A stretch of 64,000 bases of DNA from Pithys albifrons albifrons (Eukaryota > Chordata > Aves > Passeriformes > Thamnophilidae), in the NCBI RefSeq assembly GCF_047495875.1, contig NC_092463.1:7644622-7708621 (forward strand), in the 5' to 3' direction. The stretch's first letter is position 1. Each line of letters starts with the position of its first letter. Under the pieces are notes generated by a model. That model ran no database searches and was not told the origin of the DNA. It saw only the letters and a list, made by a program, of their open reading frames with translations. Below, piece by piece: positions 38,701 through 50,089 of the stretch. Position numbers and translations under genes: made by a program.

Positions 38701-41700
38701 CTGTGCCTGCCGTGGGGTTCTTCTGCATCCATCACCCTCGATGGTTCGTGGCCTTGGTTTCTTTGTCCTGGTGCCTACAGCTGGCTTTGCATCCTAAGAA
38801 TGGTGGGTTGCAAATCCAGCACCAGGAGGGACAGAGGCCTTTATACAGTGTTTTCTTACACTGTTTGTCCCAGTAACAGGAGGATTCACATGGTTTAAAC
38901 CTTGCCTGACTGCTGCATTGCCCTGTGCATCCTGGGAGGTACACACAGGCATGGGCTGCCGTGCTGCTTGGAATGCACAAAGCTTCCCACAGGCATCTCA
39001 GCTCAGGTGAAACCTGGCCTAATGCAGCAGAGAAGGTCTAGAGCTTTGCTGTGTCTTTGTTCTGAGGGTGCAGCCTCTGGTTTGGAATAGTTAGTGGAAA
39101 CATTTCCTCTTGTAGGCTGCTTTTGAAGTTGTGTCATTACTTTTTCCTAATGAAACATGCAAATCCTGTAATGCTGTGATTGCATCTCACAGAACTCAGT
39201 CCTGACACAGCTCTGGTTGTAAATATTTAACTGGCATATAATTAAAGGCACATCCATCCTCATTGCCTTTTTCCTTTGGATTTCTTATTGCTCCAAATAG
39301 ATCTTCCTAGTGCTGGATGGCTCAGTTGCAGCCCTTTTTTGGCAACCACGGACAGGAGGGGAAAAGAAAAGGCTGAGTTTTATTCAATAGGGAATCTGAA
39401 GATCATGGCAGTGATATGGCACAATCTGTTGTCAGCAGATTGCCATGGGAGGCCTTTGACAAGCCAAGATGGAACCTCCTGCCTTGACCACTGACAGCCC
39501 ATGGTCCCATTTAATGATTGTGAATTGCATATGCTGAGGTCACTTTTTACTGCACTTCTGAGGGCTTCACTTACACAGGATTAATACTTTCTGCCTCCAA
39601 AATAGTAGAAAATGTTCAGTATCAGTATTACACTAAAAAGTAATGAAAATAAAAGCTCATGATAGCAGCATGTCATGGTCTTATTTTTAACTGCAGTGCT
39701 CACTGCTTCAGGTTTACATCCCAACAGCAAATTTCTTTTCCCTGTCCCACCTTCTCAGTGTGCACAAGCATCCCAAACCCCTTTGGCGAGGGCCACTGCA
39801 CCCACAGAGGGGATGTCAGCCCCTCCACACCCCCTGCATGCTGCCCTCACCCAACTCTGGAGTGATTTGACAGATAACATGTGAGTGAAGAGCCTGCCCA
39901 AAAGGGCTGCTGTAGCCAGATGGCAGGAGACACCTTTTTTAGCCACAGTCTGTGCAGAGGTAAAAGGAGCTGAATTTTTATCCTATGTGGAGCTGGGGTG
40001 AACATGACCCAGCCACCAACATCACCTCCAGGCAGCCAGCAGGGAAATGCCAGCATCACTCTGTCCTAGATGACCAAAAATTCAAGGTGGAAGAGGCAAA
40101 ATCTGAGCATTTGCAGGTGAACACAAGAGAGGATGGGTTACCTTTTAAGGACAACTTGTGCACAGGAAACAGGCACTGGTCTTGCTCCTCTGTCACCAGT
40201 AATTCAGGAAAAGTTCAACCTAATTCTTTCATTGCATGAGTGCTTTCCAAACACATCTCCATCCATCATGGCAGGTGGGGAAAAGTAGGTTTTCTCAGTA
40301 AAATAACTACACTCCATACTGCAAAGGGTGGCAAATACACTTTTCTCCACATACTTTACTGCACCCTAAGCAGCCCAAGAAACATGGCACCTGTTGGCCC
40401 AGTCTGTTTACCATCAGAGCACTACAAATAATTCAAAATATTTCAATTTACCGATCTTGACATTGTTTTGCATGCTCTGGTGGTTGAGCCACCTTTCAGA
40501 CCAGCACCCAGATACACAATGATAGGCAATGCAGCATGTACTGGCACTTCAGAGGTTAATTTGAGTTGACTGAGGAGTCTGCTCACACTCAGGGACTTTG
40601 GCAGGGGTCTGAACTCTGATCTTTCCATCTTTACATAAAACATGAGCTGCAGAGCCCACAGACAAGGCACTTCAATGAATGTGGTTCATCAACTCAATAA
40701 CCCTGATACTGGGACCCTTTCAGCAGCACAGGACAAATCTCCAGGGATCCCTTGGAACTCTGAGACTTTCAGCCTTAAAATATTCCTACCCTGGGCTTTC
40801 TTTGCCTAAACTCATGTGCATCTATCAACCAGTTGCAGATATCAGGAAGGAATCACCAGTATCATTGTTCTGCACACTGTGGCAACTGTTTTAGGGTTTT
40901 ATGAAAAAAAAACCCAAACAACAAAACACTACAAGAAATTAGTATCTGCCAAACCCAGCTATGCAAGCTGGGCAGATTTCCAAGAATGCACCGGCATAAA
41001 GGTTAAGCACTCACTAATTCAAGTGTCTTCCACATATAGTAATAAAATTTCTCATGATGTATCCAGAAGCAGCTGCTGCCCTTGCTTAGCAAATATAACT
41101 GCCCTGTAAAATTATTTTCTATTCATAAGACTTGGAGAGAATGATATTTTCATGTTAACATAACTTGGAGCTGATGACTTCTGCCTCCAGCTTTGCCTAC
41201 TGCTTTAATTATAACAGTCTTTAATGCTCGGAGTAGAAAACTGCTGAAAAGGCATTTCTTGTATTGCAAATGATGCAAATAATGCCTTTGGCAGATGTTT
41301 GGAGTCACAGATGTTCAGTACCACAAAGCTTAACCAAAGTATACCCTAAAAGGGTGTGTGACAGTAACAAAAAATAATCCCTTACAGTTGTAACTTTTCA
41401 AAGACATACAGGACACACACATGAGCACAGCCCTGGTGCTTTGCTGGCATGTGTGCAGTCAGTACCACGGAGTCACTACCACAGCACATACACAGCGCAT
41501 ACAGCTGAGAGGCATTTGGCTCCTCTACCTGAGATCATAGTTTATATTAAAGTTCACTTTTTAATGAAGTGAACAAAACAATCCTGTCCACGCACCTGAA
41601 GATGAGCAGCATGTTCCAGCACTGCTGCTTGCTGTCCCCTATACTGAGCTCTATTACCACTACCCTGTTATCTCTGCAGAGACATCAAGAGCCTTTTGAC

Positions 41701-42860
41701 TTTCAATACCAATTACTGGGCAAGTTAGGCATCTAGTCGACGATCCAAGGTGCTTATCTACTGACTGAATAGTAGATATTCAGTCCCTCTATGGCTATAG
41801 CCACCCCAGCAGACAGTCCTCCTTAAATTAAACGTAGGAAGCCGAGTGGAGGAAGCATCACCCGGAGAAGAGAGCCCTCTTGGTAAAGTGTCTCATATAA
41901 ATCGGGAATGATCATAAAACACCCTTTTTTTTGTTAACCCATCATGTAGAAATAGAGGTCAGTGGAAGCTGGAGGGCATTTGCCCCATCATAAGCAGCCC
42001 GTGCTGGATGTGAGTTAGCTGAGGCCATTAGCCTGGGAGAGGCACAGAAGGCTCTCTTCTAGGAAATGTTCCATGTGAATTGCTGCGTGCTCAGATGCAG
42101 CATCCACAGGCCTGGGTCTTGGCAGGGTTCTGTTTGTCTGCTTGTTTTAAAGAAAGGCTTTTTAAGCAGAGTTAAAATGCGTTCACACCAGCACTGGTTT
42201 AATGGGTGCACACAGTGAGAGGAGCACTGGGGCTCGCAGGGAAGCACACCCCAAACCACAGCCTGTAATTTGTAACATCATCTGGGCAGGCTCAGAGCCT
42301 GTTTGTTTTGCCCCTTTATCTTAAAACACAATTTGGCCGCTCTCAGGAACGGAGCCAATCCAGCCCCCAGAGTGTGCAGCTCCCTGCCCAGGAGAAGCAG
42401 CAGCCGCCCTTACAAAGACCTCAGATGGTCTTTTAATTCGACAGTGACTTAATTGCAGCACTTGCTCCAGGACAATTTCAAAGAAGACAGCTCAAGGGTC
42501 CCGACTACAAAGAGCTTTGGAGCGGGCATTCTGACAGTGAAATGTTCTCACCATTGTTCAGGCTCCCCCTTTCCAAAGGCAATGACTCGGCTCCACTAGG
42601 ACTGGCAGGGAGCCCCCAGCCTCTCAAAAACTGGATAATGAGATTATGGGAGCAGCTCACAAGGCTTTTGCTCTGCTCTGCAAAAGAGACCTTTGCACTC
42701 TAAGAACATTGTGGGCTTCCTTGAGGCCTTGTGATTAAGAGCATCTTTGTGGGATTGCCTGGAGCCCATCTGGTAGGAAGCCTGGGATACTTCAGGTGAA
42801 AAACTAGAGAGGGACAAAATATGAATCTAAGAGGAACACATACAATTTTAAGCCCCATTT

Positions 42861-42896
42861 GGATAAGTTATTACCCTTGGATAAGTTATTACCCTT
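42861..42896. repeat. 18-bp perfect tandem duplication
   Basis: The unit GGATAAGTTATTACCCTT occurs twice without mismatch, about 30 bp upstream of a CR1 tail. Confidence 0.95.
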
Positions 42897-42926
42897 GAGA
42901 TAACAAGTAATGATAAATGAAAGGTT

Positions 42927-43042
42927 GAAAGGGGCTTTGAGCAACCTGGTCCAGTGGAAGGTGCCCCTGCCCATGGCAGAGGGGGTGGAACTACATGATC
43001 TTTAAGGTCCCTTCCAACCTGAACCATTCTGATTCTGTGAAA
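42927..43042 (+). mobile_element. CR1-like LINE 3' end, forward orientation
   Basis: Reads GGCTTTGAGCAACCTGGTCC, AGTGGAAGGTGCCCCTGCCC, GGTCCCTTCCAACCTGAACC and ends in ATTCTGATTCTGTG, the octamer-like tail characteristic of CR1 3' ends. Confidence 0.95.
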
Positions 43043-43514
43043 GGCAAAAAACTTGCATGTTACCATTTTATGGTTGCTGTGCAAGCAGAGAAGAAATAAC
43101 ACGTTATATGTTTGCTCTTAGCAAATACACAGATTGTAATATTTAAGACACTGTTTGCTCCAAGCTGTTTATGGAGTCGGAAATCATCATCACTCAGAAA
43201 ATACAAGTGTGGTATTTAATTCTGTAAAGACTTAGGATATAGCTCCTCTACAAGAAGAGAGGACACTTGCAAAGAAGATGGTCCAATAATGGAACATAGT
43301 ACTAGAAGGGCATCAAAATCTGACTCTGCAGTAGCAGTGAATGAGGGAGGAGAAAAAACACATGCAAATCCCTGGAGTTTAAAAGTAAATTTAGAAGACT
43401 GTACTGATGAGGACTCCAGGGCTTGTCAAAGTGAAGACTGCCACCCCTACATCAACACTGCCAATTCCCTTGAAAAGAGCAGCCTTATGGCTCCTGCACA
43501 TATTTATGCAAAGA

Positions 43515-44008
43515 TTTATTAACTGCAGTAACGCACTTCAGGTTCCATCTCCTTGAGATATTTATTTTCATTACAAACAAACTATTTGGGAAACACAATA
43601 CCTATTTCCCTCTATATTTCCATCCATCTAGTTTCAGAAAAGCAATTCTATAGGATACAAACAGTCTTAGGCACTGCACAGAGTATTAGACAATGTTTAA
43701 ACCTCACATCCAGCAATACAGTCTTAACTCTAGTAAAGCAGAGTGGGAATAAGTTCACATTTAGGAAAAATGTAACTGAGTTACACAGAGGCTTCCAAGA
43801 AGGACTTAGATGGGAATTAGCTAGAGTTTAAAAGTTAGAGAAGTAAAAAAGCAAGTACACAAATCAAAGTACGCAGTCCTTCACAGTTATCTCAGAGGTG
43901 AGGGGAATGGTGGTTGAAGAAAATCAGCTGCAGAGAGCAGCCACTCCCTAGATGGAAAATGCCAAAATATCCAGAGTTTCAGCATCTGAAGGCTACACAG
44001 GGGGAGAA
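43515..44008 (-). other. ZBTB25: ZBTB25 3' UTR (probable, short form)
   Basis: Non-coding sequence following the ZBTB25 stop codon on the minus strand. Minus-strand AATAAA hexamers occur at 43561-43566 and 43515-43520. The true end could lie further left. Confidence 0.45.
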
Positions 44009-45146
44009 CTACTCTACCAGGATGGTATCAACACTTTCTTGGACGAGATCTGACTCCAGTATACATTCATCTAAATGGTCTTGGGACAAACTGGAGCTCT
44101 TACCCACGCTCTCGCTGTCACAGTAGGGATGAAACCTGGGGGTGGCGGGGCTCTCCAGCCTCTGGCAGCGGCTGTATTTGTGCTGCTTCCCTCTGTGTGT
44201 GTACATGTGTTCCAGCAGCTGGCTCTTCCGGAAGAATGTGCGGCCGCAGACAGTGCAGATGATTTTTCTCTTTCTTGAGAAAGAAAAGTTACAGTTCAGC
44301 TCCACCGGTTCGTGGTCCTTGGAGATGAGGGAGAGCTGGCTGATCTGCAGAGGCTCCAGGTCACTGCAGCTGGGATGCTCCAGTTGATGCTCATCCTCCT
44401 TGAGGAGCAAGGCCCCGAGCCGGTGGCCATCCCCAGCCTCCCTGTCCTCAGCCAGAGGCTGCACCTCCCCCAGGTCGCTGCTCTCCAGGATGGAGGCTGG
44501 CACGCCGAAGGGCAGCGAGCCCGAGACGTGGGTGTGCAGGTGCTGCCGCAGCCCGCCCCGGGAGTCGAAGCGCTCCCCACAGTAGTGACACAGGTGTACT
44601 TTGAGGCTGGCCTTAGCAAAGATGGGGCTGGCCACCTCTGCAGAAGGAGGGGTGCAGCTCTGGGACACCATGGGCTCCAAGTCACACCTCTCCTGCTTTA
44701 TGGAGACCGAGAGCTTTGGACGCTCCTCTGCCGGCTTGGCAAGAGCGACGGGCTGGGCAGAGGGGCGAGCACCCTGCTGGTCCAGGGGGCCATCGTCCAG
44801 GCCGATGGCCAGGGACAGCTGCAGCTGAGGGTGATCGCCCTGGGCTGCAGACCTGCTGCCCGCCTTGGGCAGGCTGTCCTTTGCTCCCAGTCGCTCCTTT
44901 GCCAGTTTGTGTGCCGTTGAGATCTGGATCCCATACAAGTTGGAGGACTGGACTGGCTCTGGGGAGAATGCCTGGTTCATCTCGATAGCTATGTGGGAGA
45001 GGTGGTCTGCATGGAGAAAGCGGATGCCCTCCTCCAGTCGGCTCTGGCTGACGGTCTGCTTTGGCCCTTTCCCAGTGTACATGATATGCAACAAGTAACT
45101 AAATATGTCAGGCTGGATGTCTGTAGGCTGAATCTTTATGCATTCG
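44009..45146 (-). CDS. ZBTB25: ZBTB25 coding exon with zinc fingers and stop
   Basis: The minus-strand acceptor TTTGTTTCAG precedes 45146. The exon opens with the last base of the split Ser codon, then [20 protein letters not shown], and runs through both zinc fingers to TAG at 44009-44011. Confidence 0.95.
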
Positions 45147-46472
45147 CTGAAACAAAACAGATGATTAAGTACATACAGGGCTCCAAGTTAGCTCTGATCC
45201 ATTACTTGCTCATTTGCTGTCAGAGCACTTGTGTTGCTGCCTGCCTCTGAGGTTAAGAGCAGCACTCCCCACCAAGCCCTGCAGATGAGCATAAGCCCTG
45301 TTTGCACAGCAAAGTGCCCAAGCCTGCATTTATCCCTGTGACTCTAAAGGCCATGTGCACAGCTGCAGCTGGGGATGGTGTGCGTGGGCAGCTCCTGGTC
45401 ACCCTTGTCACTCCCATGCAGCCGCACAGCACCTCAGCATCACTGGGGTGTGCCACTCCAGTAACAGCAGGCAAAGAGTACCTGTGTGTCTAAGTAATAA
45501 ATTCAGCTGCTGCTACTGTGTAATCTTCACAAGTGTTGCATTTAAGTGTCAGCAAACATCATCTATAGAGAAAGGCAGTTATCTCACGTCCAGCCAAAGG
45601 GTTACAAGGCTGATCCTAATGATTATTTTGCCAAGGACCCTCAGTAAGGAAGGGGAACTGAGAAGGGTTTAATCCATTACAAGCAGCAAGGTCCAGGTCA
45701 GAGGCCAGACCCTGGCACCACTGTTGTTATACCTGCAGAACCACTTCTGACCTGGCCAGGCGAAGTGTCTGAACAACAACTTGAAATTAATTGATGGTCT
45801 CAGTCTTGGCCCTTATCTGCAAGAGCATGAAGTGCAGAACTGCAATAAGGTTACAGCTTCTCACTTGCTCCAAGCTCACGATGGATCCTGACAGAAAGGA
45901 CAGTCCCACCCAGCAAGCTTGCCCACAACCTAGTGCAAAGTAATGGACACATTGTACATGGGCAGAGAAAGTAACAGGATATCCTTGGATACCAAATCTG
46001 CAAAGCTGTCACTGCAGGAGGACAGTGGTATTTACATGTTTATTTTACCTGGGCACACAAATGTCTCATCTCCAAAATGTGGGACCTGGTTGTTGCCATA
46101 TGCTGACTAAGATGGTGGTTTTAAAGGACAGCACATTCTACACTGGGAATATTTAGGGAATCAAGGCCTTTTCTGGCTTAGGAAAATAATCTGAAGTCAT
46201 CTAACATCCTCACACTCTTTTAGACTTTGATACCTTTAGAAACCAGAAAAAGCAGCACACTGAGAGTGATAAAAGGATAGAAGAGATGTGTGTTCTTACC
46301 TCGTCTGATGAATAAATATCATCTTAAAGTAGTTTGAAAATGCAGCGAGCACCGCTCTGTGGGCTTTGAAGTAAACATCTCCAATGGCAACCGTGCAGTC
46401 ACACAGAAAGCCAAACTCCCGCTGCATGTTCAGCTGCTGGAGGAGGAGAACGCTGTGGCCGGTGGTATCCAT
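44009..46472 (-). CDS. ZBTB25: Zinc finger and BTB domain-containing protein 25 (two coding exons)
   Basis: ZBTB25 is a nuclear BTB/C2H2 zinc-finger regulator, described in mammals as a repressor acting in lymphocytes. Coding exons are 46300-46472 (start codon at 46470-46472) and 44009-45146, joined by a 1,153-bp intron that splits Ser58. They give 436 residues, against 435 in human. The BTB domain spans roughly residues 1-110 ([17 protein letters not shown], then [20 protein letters not shown]). Two C2H2 fingers follow: [21 protein letters not shown] (about 245-264) and [21 protein letters not shown] (about 355-375). SIKQE near residue 208 fits a sumoylation consensus. The C terminus is DTILVE, as in human. 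The second exon is GC-rich and CpG-rich compared with ZBTB1 next door. It is transcribed toward AKAP5 and away from ZBTB1. Confidence 0.96.
46300..46472 (-). CDS. ZBTB25: ZBTB25 first coding exon (BTB N-terminal half)
   Basis: The minus-strand exon starts at 46479 after acceptor CTGCTCCCAG, with the ATG (ATGGATACC) at 46472-46470, and ends at a GTAAGA donor. It encodes [15 protein letters not shown] through MIFIHQT plus two bases of Ser58. Confidence 0.95.
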
Positions 46473-46749
46473 GGCGTGCCTGGGAGCAGGAGAACAAGAT
46501 GTTCATCTCATTAAGAAATCACAGAGCTCCCAAAGGCTCAAATGTGGGTTTCTCACCACTGAAACGAGTTGGGCGCCTGTCACAGAGCTTCGTCTCTCCT
46601 CCAGACGGTCCCTGCACCCCAATTTAATAGTTTCTCTACCGATACTACCGCTGGTGCTCAAATCACGTTCAACGAGCTCAAAACCTCTCGGGCACTTTTC
46701 CATCAGCCAGCTACACTCAAGAGCTGCTTCTCCCGGGGGTAAACTACGT

Positions 46750-47450
46750 TCCGTGGGGTGCCAGCACGAACTTTAAACCCGGCTGGCGTTTTCCCGCTGA
46801 TCGGGCCGTGCTTTCCAGCGCCCCGAGCGAGCCCGACGGCTCCCGCACAGAGGAGCCCTGTGCGCCCAACAAAGCCCCATTGTGAGGGCTGAGTCCCCCC
46901 CGCACGCCCGCGGCCCCTCTGTAAATAAATGCTGATATTTGCTATTGTTTCAGCGGAAAATTATTGGGGGGGAAGGGAAACGATACGTAGAGGGAGGCGG
47001 CGAGCGCAGCCTCCCGGGGGAGCGGGACCGGCACCCTCCCCTGCCCGCCCCGCCCTGCCCTCCGCCCGGTGCCGGCCCGGCCCCCGCACCGCTCACCCCG
47101 CGGAAGCGCCGACACCGCCCGCCCCCGCTGCCCGCACGGCGGATGGGGTGGGCGCTGCCCCCCCGCGCTTCCTGCCGCCGTCGGGGCGGGCCGGGCTGGC
47201 ATGGGATGGGCTTCTGCCTGGAAAAAGTGAGCGCGGCCGCGGCGCGGTCCGTGCGCGCCCCGGAGGGGGCGATGCGATGGGATGCGGTGCGATGGGATGC
47301 GGTGCGGTGGGATGCGGTGCGGTGGGATGCGGTGCGGTGCGATGAGCGCGGCCCCGGCGCGCCTGCAGCTCCTGCGGGAGGGAGGGAGCGAGCGCGGCCA
47401 CCCCCGTGGGGGATTTATTTTGCATCTCGGCAGAGCGAGGCTTGCTGAGC
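46750..47450. promoter_or_regulatory. ZBTB25: CpG island, probable ZBTB25 promoter and first exon
   Basis: A CpG-dense block just upstream of the ZBTB25 coding exons. On the minus strand a donor candidate (exon ending at 47097, then GTGAGC) would end a non-coding first exon. It also contains a GC-rich minisatellite. Transcription to the right (toward ZBTB1) is possible but unproven. Confidence 0.65.
47270..47345. repeat. GC-rich minisatellite in the ZBTB25 CpG island
   Basis: Tandem GGGATGCGGTGCGGT-like units of about 15 bp with CGATG variants fill about 75 bp. The units are nearly identical, which suggests recent expansion. Confidence 0.9.
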
Positions 47451-47474
47451 GCCTCGGCTCTCCCTATAAAGTGG

Positions 47475-47560
47475 ATTTTTTTTGTTGTTGGTTTGGTGGT
47501 TTTTTTTTCTGTTTTTTTTTTTTGTTTGTTTGTTTTGGTTTTGTTTTTTTTTTATTTTTT
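47475..47560. repeat. T-rich low-complexity tract
   Basis: Long T runs interspersed with TTTG and TTGG, immediately right of the CpG island. It ends in a splice-acceptor-like AACAG at about 47565. Confidence 0.9.
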
Positions 47561-47565
47561 AACAG

Positions 47566-50080
47566 AACCCTCCTCCCAAACCTGTGAAAGGAGCTTCCCC
47601 TGGTTTGCCCGCTCAGCTCATGAGAATGGATGTGAAGATACGGTCAGGCTTCCTCACCGATGTCTGCGGCCTCGGCAATGCTTTAACCACCACGAGTCCT
47701 GTGGACAGCCCGTTTCTCTGTCAGACCTCCCCCAGTCTCGCTGATGTCAAACCAGGGGCTGTTTTAGGCGAGAGCAGCTGCGCTGGGGGAGGCGCCTGGC
47801 AGAGGAGGGGGCACAGGCAGCAGTGCCACCCGCCCCCCGATGGCCTGGCCACCACAGCCCCTGCGGAGGGTCCCGCTGAGCCCCAGCCCTCTGTTCTGGT
47901 GCTCAGTACAACCTCCGAGGTGTCTTTCTGATGAATGTTACCAAATTGCTTTCTGAACCTGTTTAAACTTCCAGTCCGTCCAGCCTCCTGCTGCTACCAG
48001 GTTAATTTCACGTCCACAGGTTGTTTCTCGGCTGGAAAAGGCAGTGAAAATTGATATTTGCTTCTTTAATGATTTTGGTGCAGTTTACAAGACCTATCAC
48101 ACCCACCTCCTCCATGGTGTCTCTCCTGGCTCAGGGCCTTTGCAGAAGGTATTTACTGCCTTGGATTATCCCTCTTGGTTTTCTCTCAGCATTTGATGTT
48201 TTCTAGTCCATTTTCTTACTGCATTCCCATAATAGCAATTCTTGAATATTTAGGGCAAATAATGCCCCTGGCTCCCAGAATCCAGTGGTCTGTGAGACTT
48301 TCTGGAAAGCCTGAGCCTACATGATTATGAAGACGGGCTCGGAGAAGATGAAACAGCCTTCAGAGCATTGTGATCCAGGCAGTGTTTGCTGCTTATTCCT
48401 CTGACCAGCACAGCTTTCTCTTTTCCATTGCCTCGTGTCTTATTTTCTTCTCTTTCTCACAGGAGCTCACAGGACTTAGGACCAGTCTTTCTGTCCTTTG
48501 TTTGCACAGCAACAGGATTGAGAGACGATGGGTCTATAATCCTGCTCCTCCTATAAATATCAGTAGCTACTTTTCTTCCCCCAAAAGGTTGACAGGAGGT
48601 GGCTCAAGGTTTTGTGCTGTGTTCTGGGTTATTTAACATATTTATTAACCCGCATACAGGGTGAGTTGCTATTTGCAGATGGCATGTTATTTATTTAAAT
48701 GATTAATTATTTACATGTTATTTAGGTTGACTCTGGTCCAAAGAGGACTTTGAAGAGCTTTAGAGAAACTGGAGCCAACCTGATGAAAGTGAAGGTGAGG
48801 AATGAAACCTGGTGTTTTGCTGTAAAACACAGGTGATTGTATCACCCACCTCAGCAGATATAAAGTGATACAGCCGATGCTGGTGGGTCAAAAGATCAGG
48901 ACATAGTCACAGCTCTCTTCTCGGGAGGTTGTGCTCCCTCCTCTGTAGCTAGAAAATAATAATAAAGAAAGTAAATTGGAAAGGCAAGTGTAGTGGGAGG
49001 GCAGTGGGAGAACACGGGCGGTGAGAAAGGGGGACTCCCTTGTGCCCCATCGGAGGTGGAAGAAGCTCCTGGAGTGACACACATGGGAGGGCTGGGACGG
49101 AGCAAGAACCTGTGTAAGCCCTGCATGGGTGCTCCTGGTTTGTGCTGCCCTGAAGTGTGTAAAGAGCTGGGGAGAAAAAGAGCCTTGAACCATGAGAAAA
49201 GCAACTTTTCAGTGTGATTTGAAAACCACGATGATGTCAGCTTATGGAGGCCTTTTATTTAACTTCCTATAAAACAGGAAAACCTACTAAGAAGTTGTAC
49301 TGAAGGGGTCCCTCCACCTTCTCTCGGGGTGGTGCCTTACAGCCACAGAGGGTTTTTTCTCTTGGCACTGCTACACACCCCTGAGGCAAGACTGCAGCAG
49401 ACTGAGAGGGGAAACAAGGGGATTTTTTTGAGACACATTCTGAAAGACACGTTTTGAAAGCTCCCCTTTTATTCTGTAGTGGTTAGAAAATCCCCAGATA
49501 AACTCAGGAGGAAGGACTAGAATTTTGTTACTTGGGTTTGTCCTGTTTGCCTGAACAGTGGAGGGATGCTTCAGGAAAACCTTAGAGGTCACTGAAGCAG
49601 GGATGGATGCTGGTACACTTTAATATTATGGCCTTTTATTTTATTGAGGATTTTTTGTTATTTTTGTCATTTTCAAATTTGTAATAAAGATCTTTTAACT
49701 TTGCTAGGATTCAATTTGTCTGAGGCTAAAAGGGATCCTAGTTGCAGCAACATAAAACCAGTGGTAGCTCTAGAAACTGTCTGAACTGTGGAGCTGTGCA
49801 GATTAAAGAGTTCCAGTGCTTGTGCTGAATGACAAATGTCACTTTGGGGGCGGAAAAGTCAAGTGGCAAGACCGGGAGGAAAGCCTGCCCTGGCTTATGT
49901 TTTCTCTCAGATCTGTGACAGGTAGCAGAGGGCCCGGAAATCCCATTGCTCATTGGGATAGCTCTGAGGAGGTGGATGTTGTCAGACAGGAGAGCTCCAG
50001 AGACTGGTGGGAAAGGGGCTGGGACAGCTCCTGGGAAGACGGAAAAAAGCGCTGTCTTGGGGATGTGTGACAGAGCGAGG
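47566..50080. other. Region between the ZBTB25 and ZBTB1 CpG islands
   Basis: About 2.5 kb with no recognised gene. It holds a 115-codon plus-strand frame (47584-47931) and an exon-like open block flanked by AG and GT (48727-48794). Both are too weak to call as genes. No mobile element is evident. Confidence 0.55.
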
Positions 50081-50089
50081 CGGTGGCTG

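Larger units (their letters stand above)
38701..43500. other. Intergenic region upstream of the ZBTB25 3' end
   Basis: About 4.8 kb with no supportable gene. It contains an 18-bp tandem duplication (42861-42896) and a CR1 3' tail (42927-43042). Other open frames are short and unrecognised. Confidence 0.65.

Noticed and set aside
44312..44920. Plus-strand 202-codon frame opposite ZBTB25
   Set aside because: Shadow of the GC-rich ZBTB25 coding exon. The minus strand encodes the conserved zinc fingers.
47463..47468. TATAAA at the right edge of the ZBTB25 CpG island as a promoter TATA box
   Set aside because: It is immediately followed by a poly-T tract where initiation would be unusual, and there is no other support for a start site there.
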